Positions 28,694 to 38,353 of a stretch of 64,000 nt of DNA are shown one piece after another; the first letter of the stretch is position 1, and each line of letters begins with the position of its first letter. Source of the DNA: Saccharofermentans sp. (GTDB taxonomy: Bacteria; Bacillota; Clostridia; Saccharofermentanales; Saccharofermentanaceae); the NCBI GenBank assembly GCA_016292135.1, contig JAEFAZ010000001.1, positions 248,001 to 312,000 of the forward strand, in the 5' to 3' direction. Under the pieces are notes generated by a model, which worked only from the letters and a program-made list of their open reading frames with translations, was not told the origin of the DNA and searched no databases. Made by a program: the position numbers and the translations under genes.

Positions 28694-30298
28694 ATGACCT
28701 ACGGCGATATAGTTTTTGATCCTCTAAAAGATACGCGCAGGATGTCTGACAGGGAAAGGATCGAAGAAAGATTCCCCGGCAAAGAATTCGTGATAAAAAA
28801 GAGATTTATCGATGCCAGGCACGGCAAACTTAAGCTTTGTTACAGGCTTGATGATTACGATCCCGGTGAACAGGAAATGAAGAGGATGGCTCTTGAAATG
28901 AAAGCTATGCCTTATCTTAATAAGTGCTCTGAAAAAATGAGGACATATTATCCTGCTCCTGTCGTCGTAGGTTTTGGTCCTGCAGGGATTTTTGCTGCTC
29001 TTGTGCTTGCCAGATGCGGCTTTAACCCTGTTGTAATCGAACGCGGCCGCAGGGTGGATGAGCGGATACAGGATTGTTATGATTACCGTTACGGTTTAAA
29101 ACATCTTGATGTAAATTCAAACATTCTGTTCGGTGAAGGCGGAGCAGGAACTTTTTCAGACGGTAAGCTTTATACCGGAATAGGATCTGATCTGATTGAA
29201 TTTGTAAACCGGACCTTTTGTGAACATGGTGCACCATATGAGATCCTCTATGACAGCCATCCCCACATTGGTACAGATAATCTGAGAAAGATAGTCTCCT
29301 CGATCCGTAAGGAGATCGAAGATCATGGAGGCAGGATCCTTTTTGATACTGAGTTTACCGGCCTGGGCAGAAAAGACGGACAGATAGCATCAGTTCTCTG
29401 CAAGGCTGACGGCACAGTTATCGAGGTTCCTGCATGCGGTGTTATTCTGGGTATCGGTCATTCTGCCACAGATACGATGCGCTCTCTTTATAATGACGGG
29501 ATCGCAATGGAATCCAAGAGCTTTTCAGTCGGAGTCAGGATCGAACACAGCAGAAGGATGATCGATATCTCCCAATACGGCGTAGATACGAAAGATCTGT
29601 ATAATATCGGCGCCGCTGATTACAAGCTGGCTGTAGATACTTCCACAGGCAGGAAACTTTATACTTTCTGCATGTGCCCGGGCGGCGAAGTCGTCGCATC
29701 CTCGGCTTTCCCGGGGCATATAGTCACTAACGGAATGAGTTATCATGCAAGAGATCTCGATAATTCGAATTCAGCGCTCCTCGTTCCTGTCACAAAAGAT
29801 GACTTCGGATCTGATGTTTTCGACGGGCTGACGTTCAGGGAAATGCTCGAAAAGCGTGCTTTTGAACTGGCAGGCTCAAATGATAATGCACCTTGTATGA
29901 CCTATGGTGATCTTGTTTCGGGGAAAGTTACGGAACATGCCAGGCAGTCTGTCATTCCGAGTTACAGGCCCGGAGTAAGTTATTGCGATCTGAGGGAACT
30001 GTTCCCGAAATATATAACAGATACGTTGATCGACGGTATAAGACTGATGGGCAGGAAGATCAAGGGCTTCGATATGGCAGATGCCGTTCTTACCGCTCCG
30101 GAGACTGGCAGCTCGTCACCTGTAAGGATCTTAAGGGATAAGGAAACTTACATGAGCATCAGCTGCACCGGACTCTTTCCTGCAGGAGAAGGAGCCGGTT
30201 ATGCGGGCGGTATAGTATCTTCAGCCGTTGACGGCATAAACTGTGCTAATGCATATATAAGATCTGTAGGCAGGAAGGTGTATAATTACAAAAGTTAA
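28694..30298 (+). CDS. FAD-dependent dehydrogenase, COG2509 type
   Basis: A 534-residue uncharacterised flavoprotein. An N-terminal DUF-like region of about 85 residues is followed by a Rossmann FAD site VVVGFGPAGIFAAL (about 90-103), FGEGGAGTFSDGKLY (about 148) and the C-terminal GEGAGYAGGI. It begins four bases after the previous gene and was probably co-transcribed with it. Both flavoproteins being adjacent suggests a linked but unknown redox role. Confidence 0.9.
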   Translation: MTYGDIVFDPLKDTRRMSDRERIEERFPGKEFVIKKRFIDARHGKLKLCYRLDDYDPGEQEMKRMALEMKAMPYLNKCSEKMRTYYPAPVVVGFGPAGIFAALVLARCGFNPVVIERGRRVDERIQDCYDYRYGLKHLDVNSNILFGEGGAGTFSDGKLYTGIGSDLIEFVNRTFCEHGAPYEILYDSHPHIGTDNLRKIVSSIRKEIEDHGGRILFDTEFTGLGRKDGQIASVLCKADGTVIEVPACGVILGIGHSATDTMRSLYNDGIAMESKSFSVGVRIEHSRRMIDISQYGVDTKDLYNIGAADYKLAVDTSTGRKLYTFCMCPGGEVVASSAFPGHIVTNGMSYHARDLDNSNSALLVPVTKDDFGSDVFDGLTFREMLEKRAFELAGSNDNAPCMTYGDLVSGKVTEHARQSVIPSYRPGVSYCDLRELFPKYITDTLIDGIRLMGRKIKGFDMADAVLTAPETGSSSPVRILRDKETYMSISCTGLFPAGEGAGYAGGIVSSAVDGINCANAYIRSVGRKVYNYKS

Positions 30299-30317
30299 CA
30301 TAAGGGAGGATAGGATC

Positions 30318-30602
30318 ATGAAAGATGATAAGAATACAGCAGTAATTACAGTCCTTGGTCAGGACAGAGTAGGTATTATCGCTGGAGTGGCTAATCTGCT
30401 CGCAGAATATGATATCAACATCATCAATATCTCCCAGACGATCATGGATGACCTTTTTACCATGATCATGCTCGTGGAATTAAGGGACATCAAGATCGAA
30501 GAATCTGATCTTTCGGAACGTCTCAAGTCAATAGGTGACGAGCTGGGCGTAAAGATCACCATCCAGCATACGGGACTTTTCAATGCTATGCACAGAATCT
30601 GA
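30318..30602 (+). CDS. ACT-domain protein, UPF0237 family
   Basis: A 94-residue protein consisting of one ACT ligand-binding domain (VITVLGQDRVGIIAGVANLLAEY, shown here in part) with strand-helix-strand spacing typical of the family. It is followed by the DUF711 gene, a pairing conserved in Firmicutes and Archaea. It may bind an amino acid or another small ligand; the function is unknown. Confidence 0.92.
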   Translation: MKDDKNTAVITVLGQDRVGIIAGVANLLAEYDINIINISQTIMDDLFTMIMLVELRDIKIEESDLSERLKSIGDELGVKITIQHTGLFNAMHRI

Positions 30603-30623
30603 TCAGTAAAGCAGGTTATATAT

Positions 30624-31982
30624 ATGATCAATGAAAATGAGATTTTAGAGACAATGGAGATGTTCTCCAACCAGCATCTCGACATAAGGACCATTACGAT
30701 GGGTATATCACTTATGGATTGTGCTGACGGAGATATCAACAGGTCCTGCGAAAAGATATACGATAAGATCTGCCGTTACGCCGGCCGTCTTGTCGAAGTA
30801 GGCGAGGAGATATCACGTAAATACAATATTCCGATCATCCATAAGAGGATCTCTGTAACGCCGATATCTATCGTGGCTGCAGCATGCGGCTCAGATGATT
30901 ACACTCCTTTTGCAAAGACTCTGGACAGGGCTGCAAAAGCCTGCGGCGTAAACTTTATCGGCGGTTTTTCCGCACTCGTCCATAAAGGCTATACAAAGGC
31001 AGATAAGACTCTTATCGAATCAATTCCCGAAGCACTGGCTACGACAGAATTCGTATGTTCATCGGTAAACCTTGCTTCCACCAGGACAGGGATCAATATG
31101 GATGCAGTCCGTGACATGGGCCGCATAATCAAGGCTACGGCCGACAGGACACAAGATACGGGAGCTCTGGGTTGTGCCAAGCTCGTCGTATTCGCAAACG
31201 CGCCTGAAGACAACCCCTTTATGGCAGGAGCTTTCCTCGGTCCGGGTGAACCTGAGTGCGTTATCAATGTAGGGATCTCAGGTCCCGGCGTAGTTAAGCA
31301 CGCTCTGGAAAAAGTAAAGGGTGCAGATCTCGGTATTGTTGCCGAGACTATCAAGAAAGCAGCTTTTAAGATCACACGCGTAGGTGAACTTGTTGCAAAT
31401 GAAGCATCAGACAGATTGGGCGTACCCTTCGGCATAATCGACCTGTCGCTGGCTCCCACGCCTGCAGTCGGTGACTCTGTTGCAAGGCTTCTTGAGGAAT
31501 TCGGTCTTGAAGAGTGCGGAACCTGGGGAACGACCGCAGCTCTTGCCATGCTCAACGATGCTGTTAAGAAGGGCGGTATAATGGCTTCCTCATCCGTAGG
31601 CGGCCTTTCCGGCGCTTTCATTCCCGTATCGGAAGATGAGGGCATGATCGCCGCAGCCATGTCCGGCGGTCTTAAGCTCGAAAAACTCGAAGCCATGACT
31701 TGCGTCTGCTCCGTCGGTCTCGACATGATCGCAGTACCCGGAGCGACTACCGCAGAGACTATCTCAGGCATCATCGCCGATGAGATGGCATTGGGAACAT
31801 TCAACAACAAGACTACGGCAGTTAGGATCATTCCCGTGCCGGGCAAAGGAGTAGGCGAGACCGTTGAATTCGGCGGCTTGCTTGGAACTGCTCCTATAAT
31901 GGAAGTAAACAATAAGTCCTGTGCGGACTTTATAAACAGGGGAGGACGCATACCGGCGCCTATACACAGCTTTAAAAACTGA
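30624..31982 (+). CDS. DUF711/UPF0210 (PFL) family protein
   Basis: A 452-residue protein of the PFL family of unknown function, structurally related to glycyl-radical-type barrels in published family descriptions. Segments such as [20 protein letters not shown] at the N-terminus, [15 protein letters not shown] and [18 protein letters not shown] are typical. It follows the ACT gene by 21 bp, as in other genomes. Confidence 0.92.
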   Translation: MINENEILETMEMFSNQHLDIRTITMGISLMDCADGDINRSCEKIYDKICRYAGRLVEVGEEISRKYNIPIIHKRISVTPISIVAAACGSDDYTPFAKTLDRAAKACGVNFIGGFSALVHKGYTKADKTLIESIPEALATTEFVCSSVNLASTRTGINMDAVRDMGRIIKATADRTQDTGALGCAKLVVFANAPEDNPFMAGAFLGPGEPECVINVGISGPGVVKHALEKVKGADLGIVAETIKKAAFKITRVGELVANEASDRLGVPFGIIDLSLAPTPAVGDSVARLLEEFGLEECGTWGTTAALAMLNDAVKKGGIMASSSVGGLSGAFIPVSEDEGMIAAAMSGGLKLEKLEAMTCVCSVGLDMIAVPGATTAETISGIIADEMALGTFNNKTTAVRIIPVPGKGVGETVEFGGLLGTAPIMEVNNKSCADFINRGGRIPAPIHSFKN

Positions 31983-32012
31983 TTTATCAGAAAAAATAAG
32001 GGAGGATTTATT

Positions 32013-32672
32013 ATGGGAACATGTTGGAAGTGTGGAGCTTTGCTCAAAGAGGGAGAGGAATTCTGCAGCAGCTGCGGCCTCAGGTTAACGGGATTCGGTA
32101 AACCAGGCAACCGTTCGGAACTCGTAAAGAAACTGGATGATTACAGGAATCTTTTGGATGAATACGAATATCTGGTACAAACGGTCAAACCCGTGGACAA
32201 TTTCCCTAAGGAAGAAGAACAGACGGCATTCAAGAGGAGATCATTCTTCAGATATTTCTGGCCGTTCTTGATCATCGCGACTGGCTTGTTTTATCTGATC
32301 TATCTGGCATCTTCGTTTGTTGCCGTTATTAATCAAGATGAGATGGGCTATCTGCTCGGTGCATTCCTCGGAATTATCATTGTTGCTGTCATTATCGTTT
32401 TCGGCTATAAGGTTGCCAGAAGAAAGCAGAAGGACAACAATGAAAAAGCTGATGACATGAGTTCACTTGCAAGAGAAAGATACAATCAGGGCGTTGCCAA
32501 TCAGAAGAAACTCGAAAGGCTTGCCCAGCTTGAAGACAAGAAGATCATTATGGATCCCATCGTGCCTGAGGAATACCGTGATTTCGACAGCGTAGCCAGG
32601 ATCGAAGAACTGATCATGCAGAATAAGGCCGAAACAATAGATGAGGCGATAGCGATCATCAAGAGCAACTGA
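32013..32672 (+). CDS. Zinc-ribbon membrane protein
   Basis: A 219-residue protein with a C4 zinc ribbon at the extreme N-terminus (Cys4, Cys7, Cys18, Cys21), a linker with an acidic stretch, two membrane spans at about 78-100 and 108-128 and a charged coiled C-terminal tail. GGGAGG lies 10 bases ahead of the ATG. It ends at the terminator shared with the convergent argH. Function unknown. Confidence 0.85.
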   Translation: MGTCWKCGALLKEGEEFCSSCGLRLTGFGKPGNRSELVKKLDDYRNLLDEYEYLVQTVKPVDNFPKEEEQTAFKRRSFFRYFWPFLIIATGLFYLIYLASSFVAVINQDEMGYLLGAFLGIIIVAVIIVFGYKVARRKQKDNNEKADDMSSLARERYNQGVANQKKLERLAQLEDKKIIMDPIVPEEYRDFDSVARIEELIMQNKAETIDEAIAIIKSN

Positions 32673-32695
32673 TCTGATCATGATCGTTTAAAACT

Positions 32696-32728
32696 ATAAG
32701 GGTGTCTCGAATCTTGAGACACCCTTAT
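32696..32728. terminator. Bidirectional terminator
   Basis: ATAAGGGTGTCTC and its exact complement (13 bp) enclose a 7-nt loop. It lies between the convergent zinc-ribbon gene and argH and is usable from both sides, with only a short T run on the plus side. Confidence 0.9.
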
Positions 32729-32754
32729 TTGATCAGTTTATCAGAAAGAACAAC

Positions 32755-34116
32755 TTACAGACTGTCAAGATAAGCCTTGACTGTCTCGGGAGCCGGACCG
32801 CCGGGAACTGTCCTCTTGTCGACGCAGTTCTTGATCGAGATCGCTTCATAAACGTCATTTTCGATCAAAGGTGAGAAAGACTTGAATTCTTCGAGACTTA
32901 CATCAGAAAGAGATATTCCGCGCTCGATGCAGTAGTGAACGAGCTTGCCTGAGATCTCGTGGGTCGATCTGAAGGGGATCCCCTTACGAACAAGGTAGTC
33001 AGCCAGGTCGGTAGCGTTGGTAAATCCGCCGGCTGCAGCCTGTTCCATGCGGTCTTTATTGATCTTCATCGTCTTGAGCATGCCTTCGAAAGGCGGGATA
33101 ACGGCTTTCAATGTATCTACACAGTCGAATACAGTCTCCTGAACTTCCTGCATATCCTTGTTGTATGTAAGTGGAAGTCCTTTCATGAGGACAAGAAGGG
33201 ATACCAGATCACCGATAACCCTGCCGGATTTACCTCTGGTAAGCTCGGCAACATCAGGATTCTTCTTCTGGGGCATCATTGAAGAGCCTGTCGAATATGC
33301 ATCATCAAGCTCGATGAACTTGAATTCCTGTGATGCCCAAAGGATAATCTCTTCTGAAAGCCTTGAAACATGCATCATGAACAGGGAAGAAGCAGATGCG
33401 AATTCAACTGCGAAGTCCCTGTCGGATACTCCGTCAAGGCTGTTCATTGTGATCGATGTCATTCCGAGCTTAGCAGCCGAATATTCCCTGTTAAGAGGAT
33501 AAGTCGTTCCTGCAAGCGCACCGGATCCCAATGGTGAGATGTTACAGTGATCGACAACGGTCTTCATTCGGTCGATGTCACGGCCGAACATCTCGATATA
33601 AGCCGACAGGTGATGAGCCAGTGTTATGGGCTGTGCTCTCTGCAGGTGAGTATATCCGGGCATATAAGTATAAAGATTATCCTTGGCGATCGCGATAAGA
33701 GAAGAGCGCAGTGAAGAAACAAGTTCTGTGATGGAAGTAACCTCATCTCTAAGATAAAGCCTCTGGTCCAAAGCAACCTGGTCGTTCCTGGAACGGCCGG
33801 TATGGAGCTTCTTGCCGGGTTCACCGATCCTCTTAGTGAGTTCGGCTTCGACGAACATATGGATATCTTCAGCATCTGAATCGAATGTGAGCTTGCCTGA
33901 GTCGATATCGTTAAGTATCGATACGAGACCTTCGTCGATCTTTGCGCCGTCAACAGCAGGTATAATGCCCTGTTTTACGAGCATCTTGCAGTGAGCTCTG
34001 GAACCCTCGATATCCTGCTTATACATACGGCAGTCGAAGGGAAGAGATGAATTATAGTCGTTAACAGTCTTATCGGTATCTTTGGAGAACCTTCCGGCCC
34101 ACATTTTCTCTGACAT
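32755..34116 (-). CDS. argH: Argininosuccinate lyase
   Basis: Last step of arginine biosynthesis: argininosuccinate to arginine and fumarate. The 453 residues include the fumarase/ASL signature GSSMMPQKKNPD (about 278) with the mobile catalytic Ser, and the HTGRSRNDQVALD segment (about 102). A GGAAGG site precedes the ATG at 34116. It lies 77 bp after argG, with a hairpin in the gap. Confidence 0.97.
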   Translation of the reverse strand: MSEKMWAGRFSKDTDKTVNDYNSSLPFDCRMYKQDIEGSRAHCKMLVKQGIIPAVDGAKIDEGLVSILNDIDSGKLTFDSDAEDIHMFVEAELTKRIGEPGKKLHTGRSRNDQVALDQRLYLRDEVTSITELVSSLRSSLIAIAKDNLYTYMPGYTHLQRAQPITLAHHLSAYIEMFGRDIDRMKTVVDHCNISPLGSGALAGTTYPLNREYSAAKLGMTSITMNSLDGVSDRDFAVEFASASSLFMMHVSRLSEEIILWASQEFKFIELDDAYSTGSSMMPQKKNPDVAELTRGKSGRVIGDLVSLLVLMKGLPLTYNKDMQEVQETVFDCVDTLKAVIPPFEGMLKTMKINKDRMEQAAAGGFTNATDLADYLVRKGIPFRSTHEISGKLVHYCIERGISLSDVSLEEFKSFSPLIENDVYEAISIKNCVDKRTVPGGPAPETVKAYLDSL

Positions 34117-34130
34117 AGGATAACCTTCCT

Positions 34131-34168
34131 TAATGAAAAGATAAGAGCCGCTCTTTGCGCGGCTCTTA
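34131..34168 (-). terminator. Hairpin between argG and argH
   Basis: On the minus strand TAAGAGCCGC and GCGGCTCTTA form a 10-bp hairpin (plus-strand arms 34142-34151 and 34159-34168), followed by CTTTTC. It reads as an argG terminator only about 25 bases before the argH start. ArgH expression would depend on readthrough or on a separate promoter that I cannot see. Confidence 0.7.
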
Positions 34169-34193
34169 CATTATACTTTATTTTTCGAAAAGA

Positions 34194-35414
34194 TTAATTA
34201 TTTAGTAATCCGTTTCTCTGCTTCATCTGAGCATTGACCTTGATGGGCAGTCCGAAGCAGTTGATGAATCCGCCGGCATCAGCCTGATTGTAAACATCAT
34301 CCTCATCAAATGTTGCAATGGAGACATCGTGGAGTGAGTAGGGAGATGTTGTTCCTGCAGGTGTGCAGTTGCCCTTGTAGAGCTTCATCTTAACTTCACC
34401 GGTAACTGTCTTCTGTGTATCGTCAACGAATGCAGAGAGAGCTTCACGCAAGGGATGGAACCACTGACCGTAGTATACGAGCTCTGCGAATCTCTGAGCA
34501 ACAAGATCCTTATAGTGCAGTGTGTCACGCTCGATCGTAAGAAGCTCGAGCTCTCTGTGGGCAGCATAAAGAAGTGTTCCGCCGGGAGTCTCATATACGC
34601 CGCGGCTCTTCATGCCTACAAGACGGTTCTCAACGATGTCAGCGATACCAACGCCGTTCTCACCGGCAACCTTGTTACAGTACTTCAGAAGATCAACAGG
34701 GGAGAGCTTCTGGCCGTCAACTTCAACGGGGATACCCTTCTCGAACTTGAATGTAACATAAGTCGGCTTATCGGGTGCCTTCTCGGGGCTTACCATGAGC
34801 TCAAGGATCTTGTCGAGGTCAGGCTCGTTAGCGGGATCTTCAAGATCCATACCCTCGTGAGAGAGGTGCCAGAGGTTCTCATCCTTGGAATAGTTGGTCT
34901 CTTTTGTTACAGGAACCGGGATACCTCTTGCAGCAGCATAGTCGATCTCTTCGTCACGGGACTTGATATCCCATATCCTCCAGGGAGCCAGGATCTTCAT
35001 TTCAGGAGCCAGAGCCTTGATCGTAAGCTCGAATCTTACCTGGTCGTTGCCCTTACCCGTGCAGCCGTGAACGATCGTCGTGCAGCCTTCGCGCTTTGCG
35101 ATCTCGACCATTCTCTTAGCGATAACGGGACGTGCAAAGGATGTACCGAGAAGGTACTTGCCTTCGTAAACAGCGTTTGCCTTAAGAGTAGGGTAGATGT
35201 AGTCGGTGATGAACTCTTCGGAGATATCTTCTACGAAGCACTTAGTAGCACCGCACTTTAATGCCTTCTCCTTAAGGAATGTCTCGTCGATACCGATACC
35301 AACTTCACCGGCCATTGCGATTACTTCGCAGTCGTAATGCTCGAGCAGCCAGGGAATGATGATGGAAGTATCAAGTCCGCCTGAATAAGCCAATAAGAAT
35401 TTTTCCTTTGCCAT
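34194..35414 (-). CDS. argG: Argininosuccinate synthase
   Basis: ATP-dependent joining of citrulline and aspartate. The 406 residues start with the pyrophosphatase loop [12 protein letters not shown] (about 9-20) and contain the [13 protein letters not shown] segment (about 117-129). GGAGG lies ahead of the ATG. argG precedes argH on the minus strand. A plausible minus-strand promoter (TTGTCA near 35454-35459 with an AT-rich -10) lies upstream. Confidence 0.97.
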   Translation of the reverse strand: MAKEKFLLAYSGGLDTSIIIPWLLEHYDCEVIAMAGEVGIGIDETFLKEKALKCGATKCFVEDISEEFITDYIYPTLKANAVYEGKYLLGTSFARPVIAKRMVEIAKREGCTTIVHGCTGKGNDQVRFELTIKALAPEMKILAPWRIWDIKSRDEEIDYAAARGIPVPVTKETNYSKDENLWHLSHEGMDLEDPANEPDLDKILELMVSPEKAPDKPTYVTFKFEKGIPVEVDGQKLSPVDLLKYCNKVAGENGVGIADIVENRLVGMKSRGVYETPGGTLLYAAHRELELLTIERDTLHYKDLVAQRFAELVYYGQWFHPLREALSAFVDDTQKTVTGEVKMKLYKGNCTPAGTTSPYSLHDVSIATFDEDDVYNQADAGGFINCFGLPIKVNAQMKQRNGLLNN

Positions 35415-35512
35415 AGGGCACCTCCAAAATATATTTATAAATATTAGTCAATCTGACAAATCTTTAATATTTTATGTTTGAAAACCTATTATTACAAGAT
35501 ACTATTTTGAAA

Positions 35513-35540
35513 TTAACATTTTGCAACAAATGAGTATAAT
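35513..35540 (+). promoter_or_regulatory. Promoter of the aminotransferase-htpG unit
   Basis: TTAACA (35513-35518) and TATAAT (35535-35540) are 16 bp apart, 35 bp ahead of the ATG at 35576. Confidence 0.65.
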
Positions 35541-35575
35541 TTCATTGGAAGAATTTGTTATAAGGAGCTACAAAA

Positions 35576-36427
35576 ATGGGATATCCGCTGATAGAAAGCC
35601 CGATCGGAGCCCTGGTATTCATTAACGGAGATTACTATCCGGTCACTTCAGCTGAGGTTGAGGCTCTTAAGGACCCCTACGATAAGCTTTCATATTACGA
35701 GACGATCAGACTCATCGGTGGCAGACCTCTGTTCTGGGAGGAGCATCTTGCAAGGCTTGAAAGATCAGTATCTTCCGACACGGAAGATGTTATCAGTCTT
35801 GATGGTATGGTTGAAGACATCAGGGGATTCCTGATGAAAACATCCGGCAAATGCTTCAGTTCCTTAAGGATCGTTGCTGCAGCAGACTACAGGGTTATCC
35901 ACTATGTGGACATAAAACTCCCTGCAAAAGAAGACTTTGATAAGGGTATCGTCTCGGCATCCTTGTGCTGGGAACGTCAGGCCCCCAATATCAAAGCGTT
36001 CAGAGGTGATTATAAGGCAGCTGTAGCCAAAGTCTTTGAAGATACAAACGCATTCGAACTGATACTTGCAGATAACAACGGCAAACTCTATGAAGGGTCC
36101 AAGTCCAATTTCTTTGCGATCGTTGACGGAACGGTATATTCCGCTCCTGATGATAAGATCCTTATAGGCATTACAAGAAACCGTGTGATCGAAGCCTTGA
36201 AAGACCAACACTTAGACCTTAAGACCGATATGTTTACTCTCAACGAACTTAAGGAGAGTAATGCTTCTCTGTTCGTGTCGAGTACACCTTTTGACATATT
36301 GCCGGTCGCATCCGTTGACGGCATCGAATTTGATTCGGCAAGAAACCCTGTGCTTCAGGGTATTATGAGATCTTATAAGGAATCTCAGGTAAAATATCTT
36401 AGCGAGAATAAATTTTTGGAGGAATAA
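35576..36427 (+). CDS. Class IV PLP-dependent aminotransferase
   Basis: A 283-residue fold-type IV enzyme of the branched-chain/D-amino-acid aminotransferase and aminodeoxychorismate lyase group. Lys140 in APNIKAFRGDY is the likely PLP anchor. ELILADNNGKLYEGSKSNFF holds the conserved Glu and the phosphate-binding Asn. The subgroup and substrate cannot be settled by eye. Its stop is two bases before htpG, whose ribosome site lies inside it. Confidence 0.87.
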   Translation: MGYPLIESPIGALVFINGDYYPVTSAEVEALKDPYDKLSYYETIRLIGGRPLFWEEHLARLERSVSSDTEDVISLDGMVEDIRGFLMKTSGKCFSSLRIVAAADYRVIHYVDIKLPAKEDFDKGIVSASLCWERQAPNIKAFRGDYKAAVAKVFEDTNAFELILADNNGKLYEGSKSNFFAIVDGTVYSAPDDKILIGITRNRVIEALKDQHLDLKTDMFTLNELKESNASLFVSSTPFDILPVASVDGIEFDSARNPVLQGIMRSYKESQVKYLSENKFLEE

Positions 36428-36429
36428 AG

Positions 36430-38343
36430 ATGGAAACAAAGAGCGGTAAGATATCGGTTACGACCGAAAACATTTTTCCGGTCATCAAGCAATGGCTCTA
36501 TGAAGACAAGGACATCTTTGTTAGAGAGCTCATCTCCAACTGCGCAGACGCGATCGCCAAGCGCAAGAGACTTGTTGAACTTGGTGAGACCAATGCTCCT
36601 GAAGAAGATTATAAGATCAACGTTATCTACGATGACGACAACAAGACGATCGCATTCGAAGATAACGGCATTGGCATGACAGCCGAGGAAGTCGAAAAGT
36701 ATATCAACAGCATCGCTTTCTCCGGTGCTGTCGACTTCGTCACCAAATATAACGAGGAATCAACAGATAAGAGCGGCATTATCGGCCATTTCGGTCTCGG
36801 TTTCTACTCGTCATTTATGGTGGCGGATGAAGTTACCATCGATACTTTAAGCTGCAGTGAAGGATCTGAGCCCGTAAGGTGGCGCTCGGAAGAAGGCATG
36901 GACTATGAGATCACGGCAGGTGACAGAGATACGGTCGGAACAAAGGTTACGATCAAGTTGTCTGAAGATGCGATAGAACAGTTCGATACCGCAACTCTGC
37001 GCATGACCATCCGTAAATACTGCTATTTTGCTCCTGCTGATCTTTATTTCATAGATCTTAAGTCCGACAGACTCCACGAGGAAGCAGAAGCCAAGCGAAA
37101 GGCTGAAGCAGAAGAGAAGGGGGAGGAATATACAGAAGATCCCGTAAGGTATGTCCCTGTAAACAACAAATCACCTCTCTGGCTCAAGAAACCTTCTGAC
37201 TGCACGGATGACGAGTATAAGTCCTTCTATCACAGTGTATTTAACGACAGTGACGATCCCTTGTTCTGGATCCACCTTAACATGGACTATCCGTTTACGC
37301 TGCAGGGAATCCTTTATTTTCCTAAGACAGACAATGTTTACCAGTCCCTCGAGGGAAGGATCAAGATATATAACCATCAGATTTTCGTAGCAGATAACAT
37401 CGAAGAGATAATCCCGGATTTCCTCTTCCTCCTGCAGGGTTGCCTTGACTGTTCTGACCTGCCTCTTAATGTATCAAGATCCGCACTCCAGCAGGATTCT
37501 TATGTTAAAAAGCTTTCAGGCCACATCGTCAAGAAAGTCTCCGATAAGCTTAATGAGCTCTTCAAGAACAGCCGTGAGGACTTTGAGAAATACTGGTCTG
37601 ACATCTCCATCTTCGTTAAATACGGCCAGATGCGTGATGAGAAGTTCTATGAGAAGGTCAAGGACATCACACTCTTCAAGACTTCAGACGGCAAGTTCAT
37701 GACCGTCTCCGAGCTCTTAGAAGGCGATAAGAAGACTATCCGCTATACTACAGATCCCACAGCCCAGGCAGCTTATGTCGCCATGAGCCGCAACGAAGGC
37801 TTCGATGTAGTAGTTATGGATGAAGAGATCGATAACAATTATATGTCTTTCTTCGAGATGAAGAACCGTGACATCAGGTTCTCCAGAGTCGATGCAACCC
37901 TTTCAGGAACAGATTCGGATGCTGAAGACAAAGAAAAATACAAGACACTCTTCCGTAAGGTCCTGAGCAATGAGAAACTCAATGTCTCTGCAATGAATAT
38001 GGGCGCAGATGCAATGCCTGCCCTTATCCGTGAATCCGAGGATTCCAGAAGGATGAAGGAGATGCAGGAGCAGTACAGAAGGATAATGAAGGCGCAGGGC
38101 AAGGAAGCAGAGGATATGGAAGACATGTTCCCTGATTCCTCAGAGCTCGTTATCAACACGGACAGCCCCGTTATCGTCAAGATAGCTGCCCTGGAATCAA
38201 TGGGCGGAAACGAAGAAAAGGCTGCTAAGCTTGCCCAGCACGTCTATGACCAGGCGCGCCTCGCTCATGGATCCCTTGACAGTGAGGGATTGGAGAGATT
38301 CCTTAGGGTTAATTCAGAATTAATTAATGATATGGAAGGATAA
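36430..38343 (+). CDS. htpG: Molecular chaperone HtpG (Hsp90)
   Basis: ATP-dependent chaperone of 637 residues, close to the standard length. The GHKL ATPase elements are all visible: RELISNCADA (about 32-41, catalytic Glu and Asn), FEDNGIGMT (about 77) and GHFGLGFYSSFMV (about 118). The middle-domain catalytic Arg appears in PLNVSRSALQQD (about 345). The ribosome site GGAGGA overlaps the stop of the aminotransferase gene. Confidence 0.97.
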   Translation: METKSGKISVTTENIFPVIKQWLYEDKDIFVRELISNCADAIAKRKRLVELGETNAPEEDYKINVIYDDDNKTIAFEDNGIGMTAEEVEKYINSIAFSGAVDFVTKYNEESTDKSGIIGHFGLGFYSSFMVADEVTIDTLSCSEGSEPVRWRSEEGMDYEITAGDRDTVGTKVTIKLSEDAIEQFDTATLRMTIRKYCYFAPADLYFIDLKSDRLHEEAEAKRKAEAEEKGEEYTEDPVRYVPVNNKSPLWLKKPSDCTDDEYKSFYHSVFNDSDDPLFWIHLNMDYPFTLQGILYFPKTDNVYQSLEGRIKIYNHQIFVADNIEEIIPDFLFLLQGCLDCSDLPLNVSRSALQQDSYVKKLSGHIVKKVSDKLNELFKNSREDFEKYWSDISIFVKYGQMRDEKFYEKVKDITLFKTSDGKFMTVSELLEGDKKTIRYTTDPTAQAAYVAMSRNEGFDVVVMDEEIDNNYMSFFEMKNRDIRFSRVDATLSGTDSDAEDKEKYKTLFRKVLSNEKLNVSAMNMGADAMPALIRESEDSRRMKEMQEQYRRIMKAQGKEAEDMEDMFPDSSELVINTDSPVIVKIAALESMGGNEEKAAKLAQHVYDQARLAHGSLDSEGLERFLRVNSELINDMEG

Positions 38344-38353
38344 GATAATCAAA

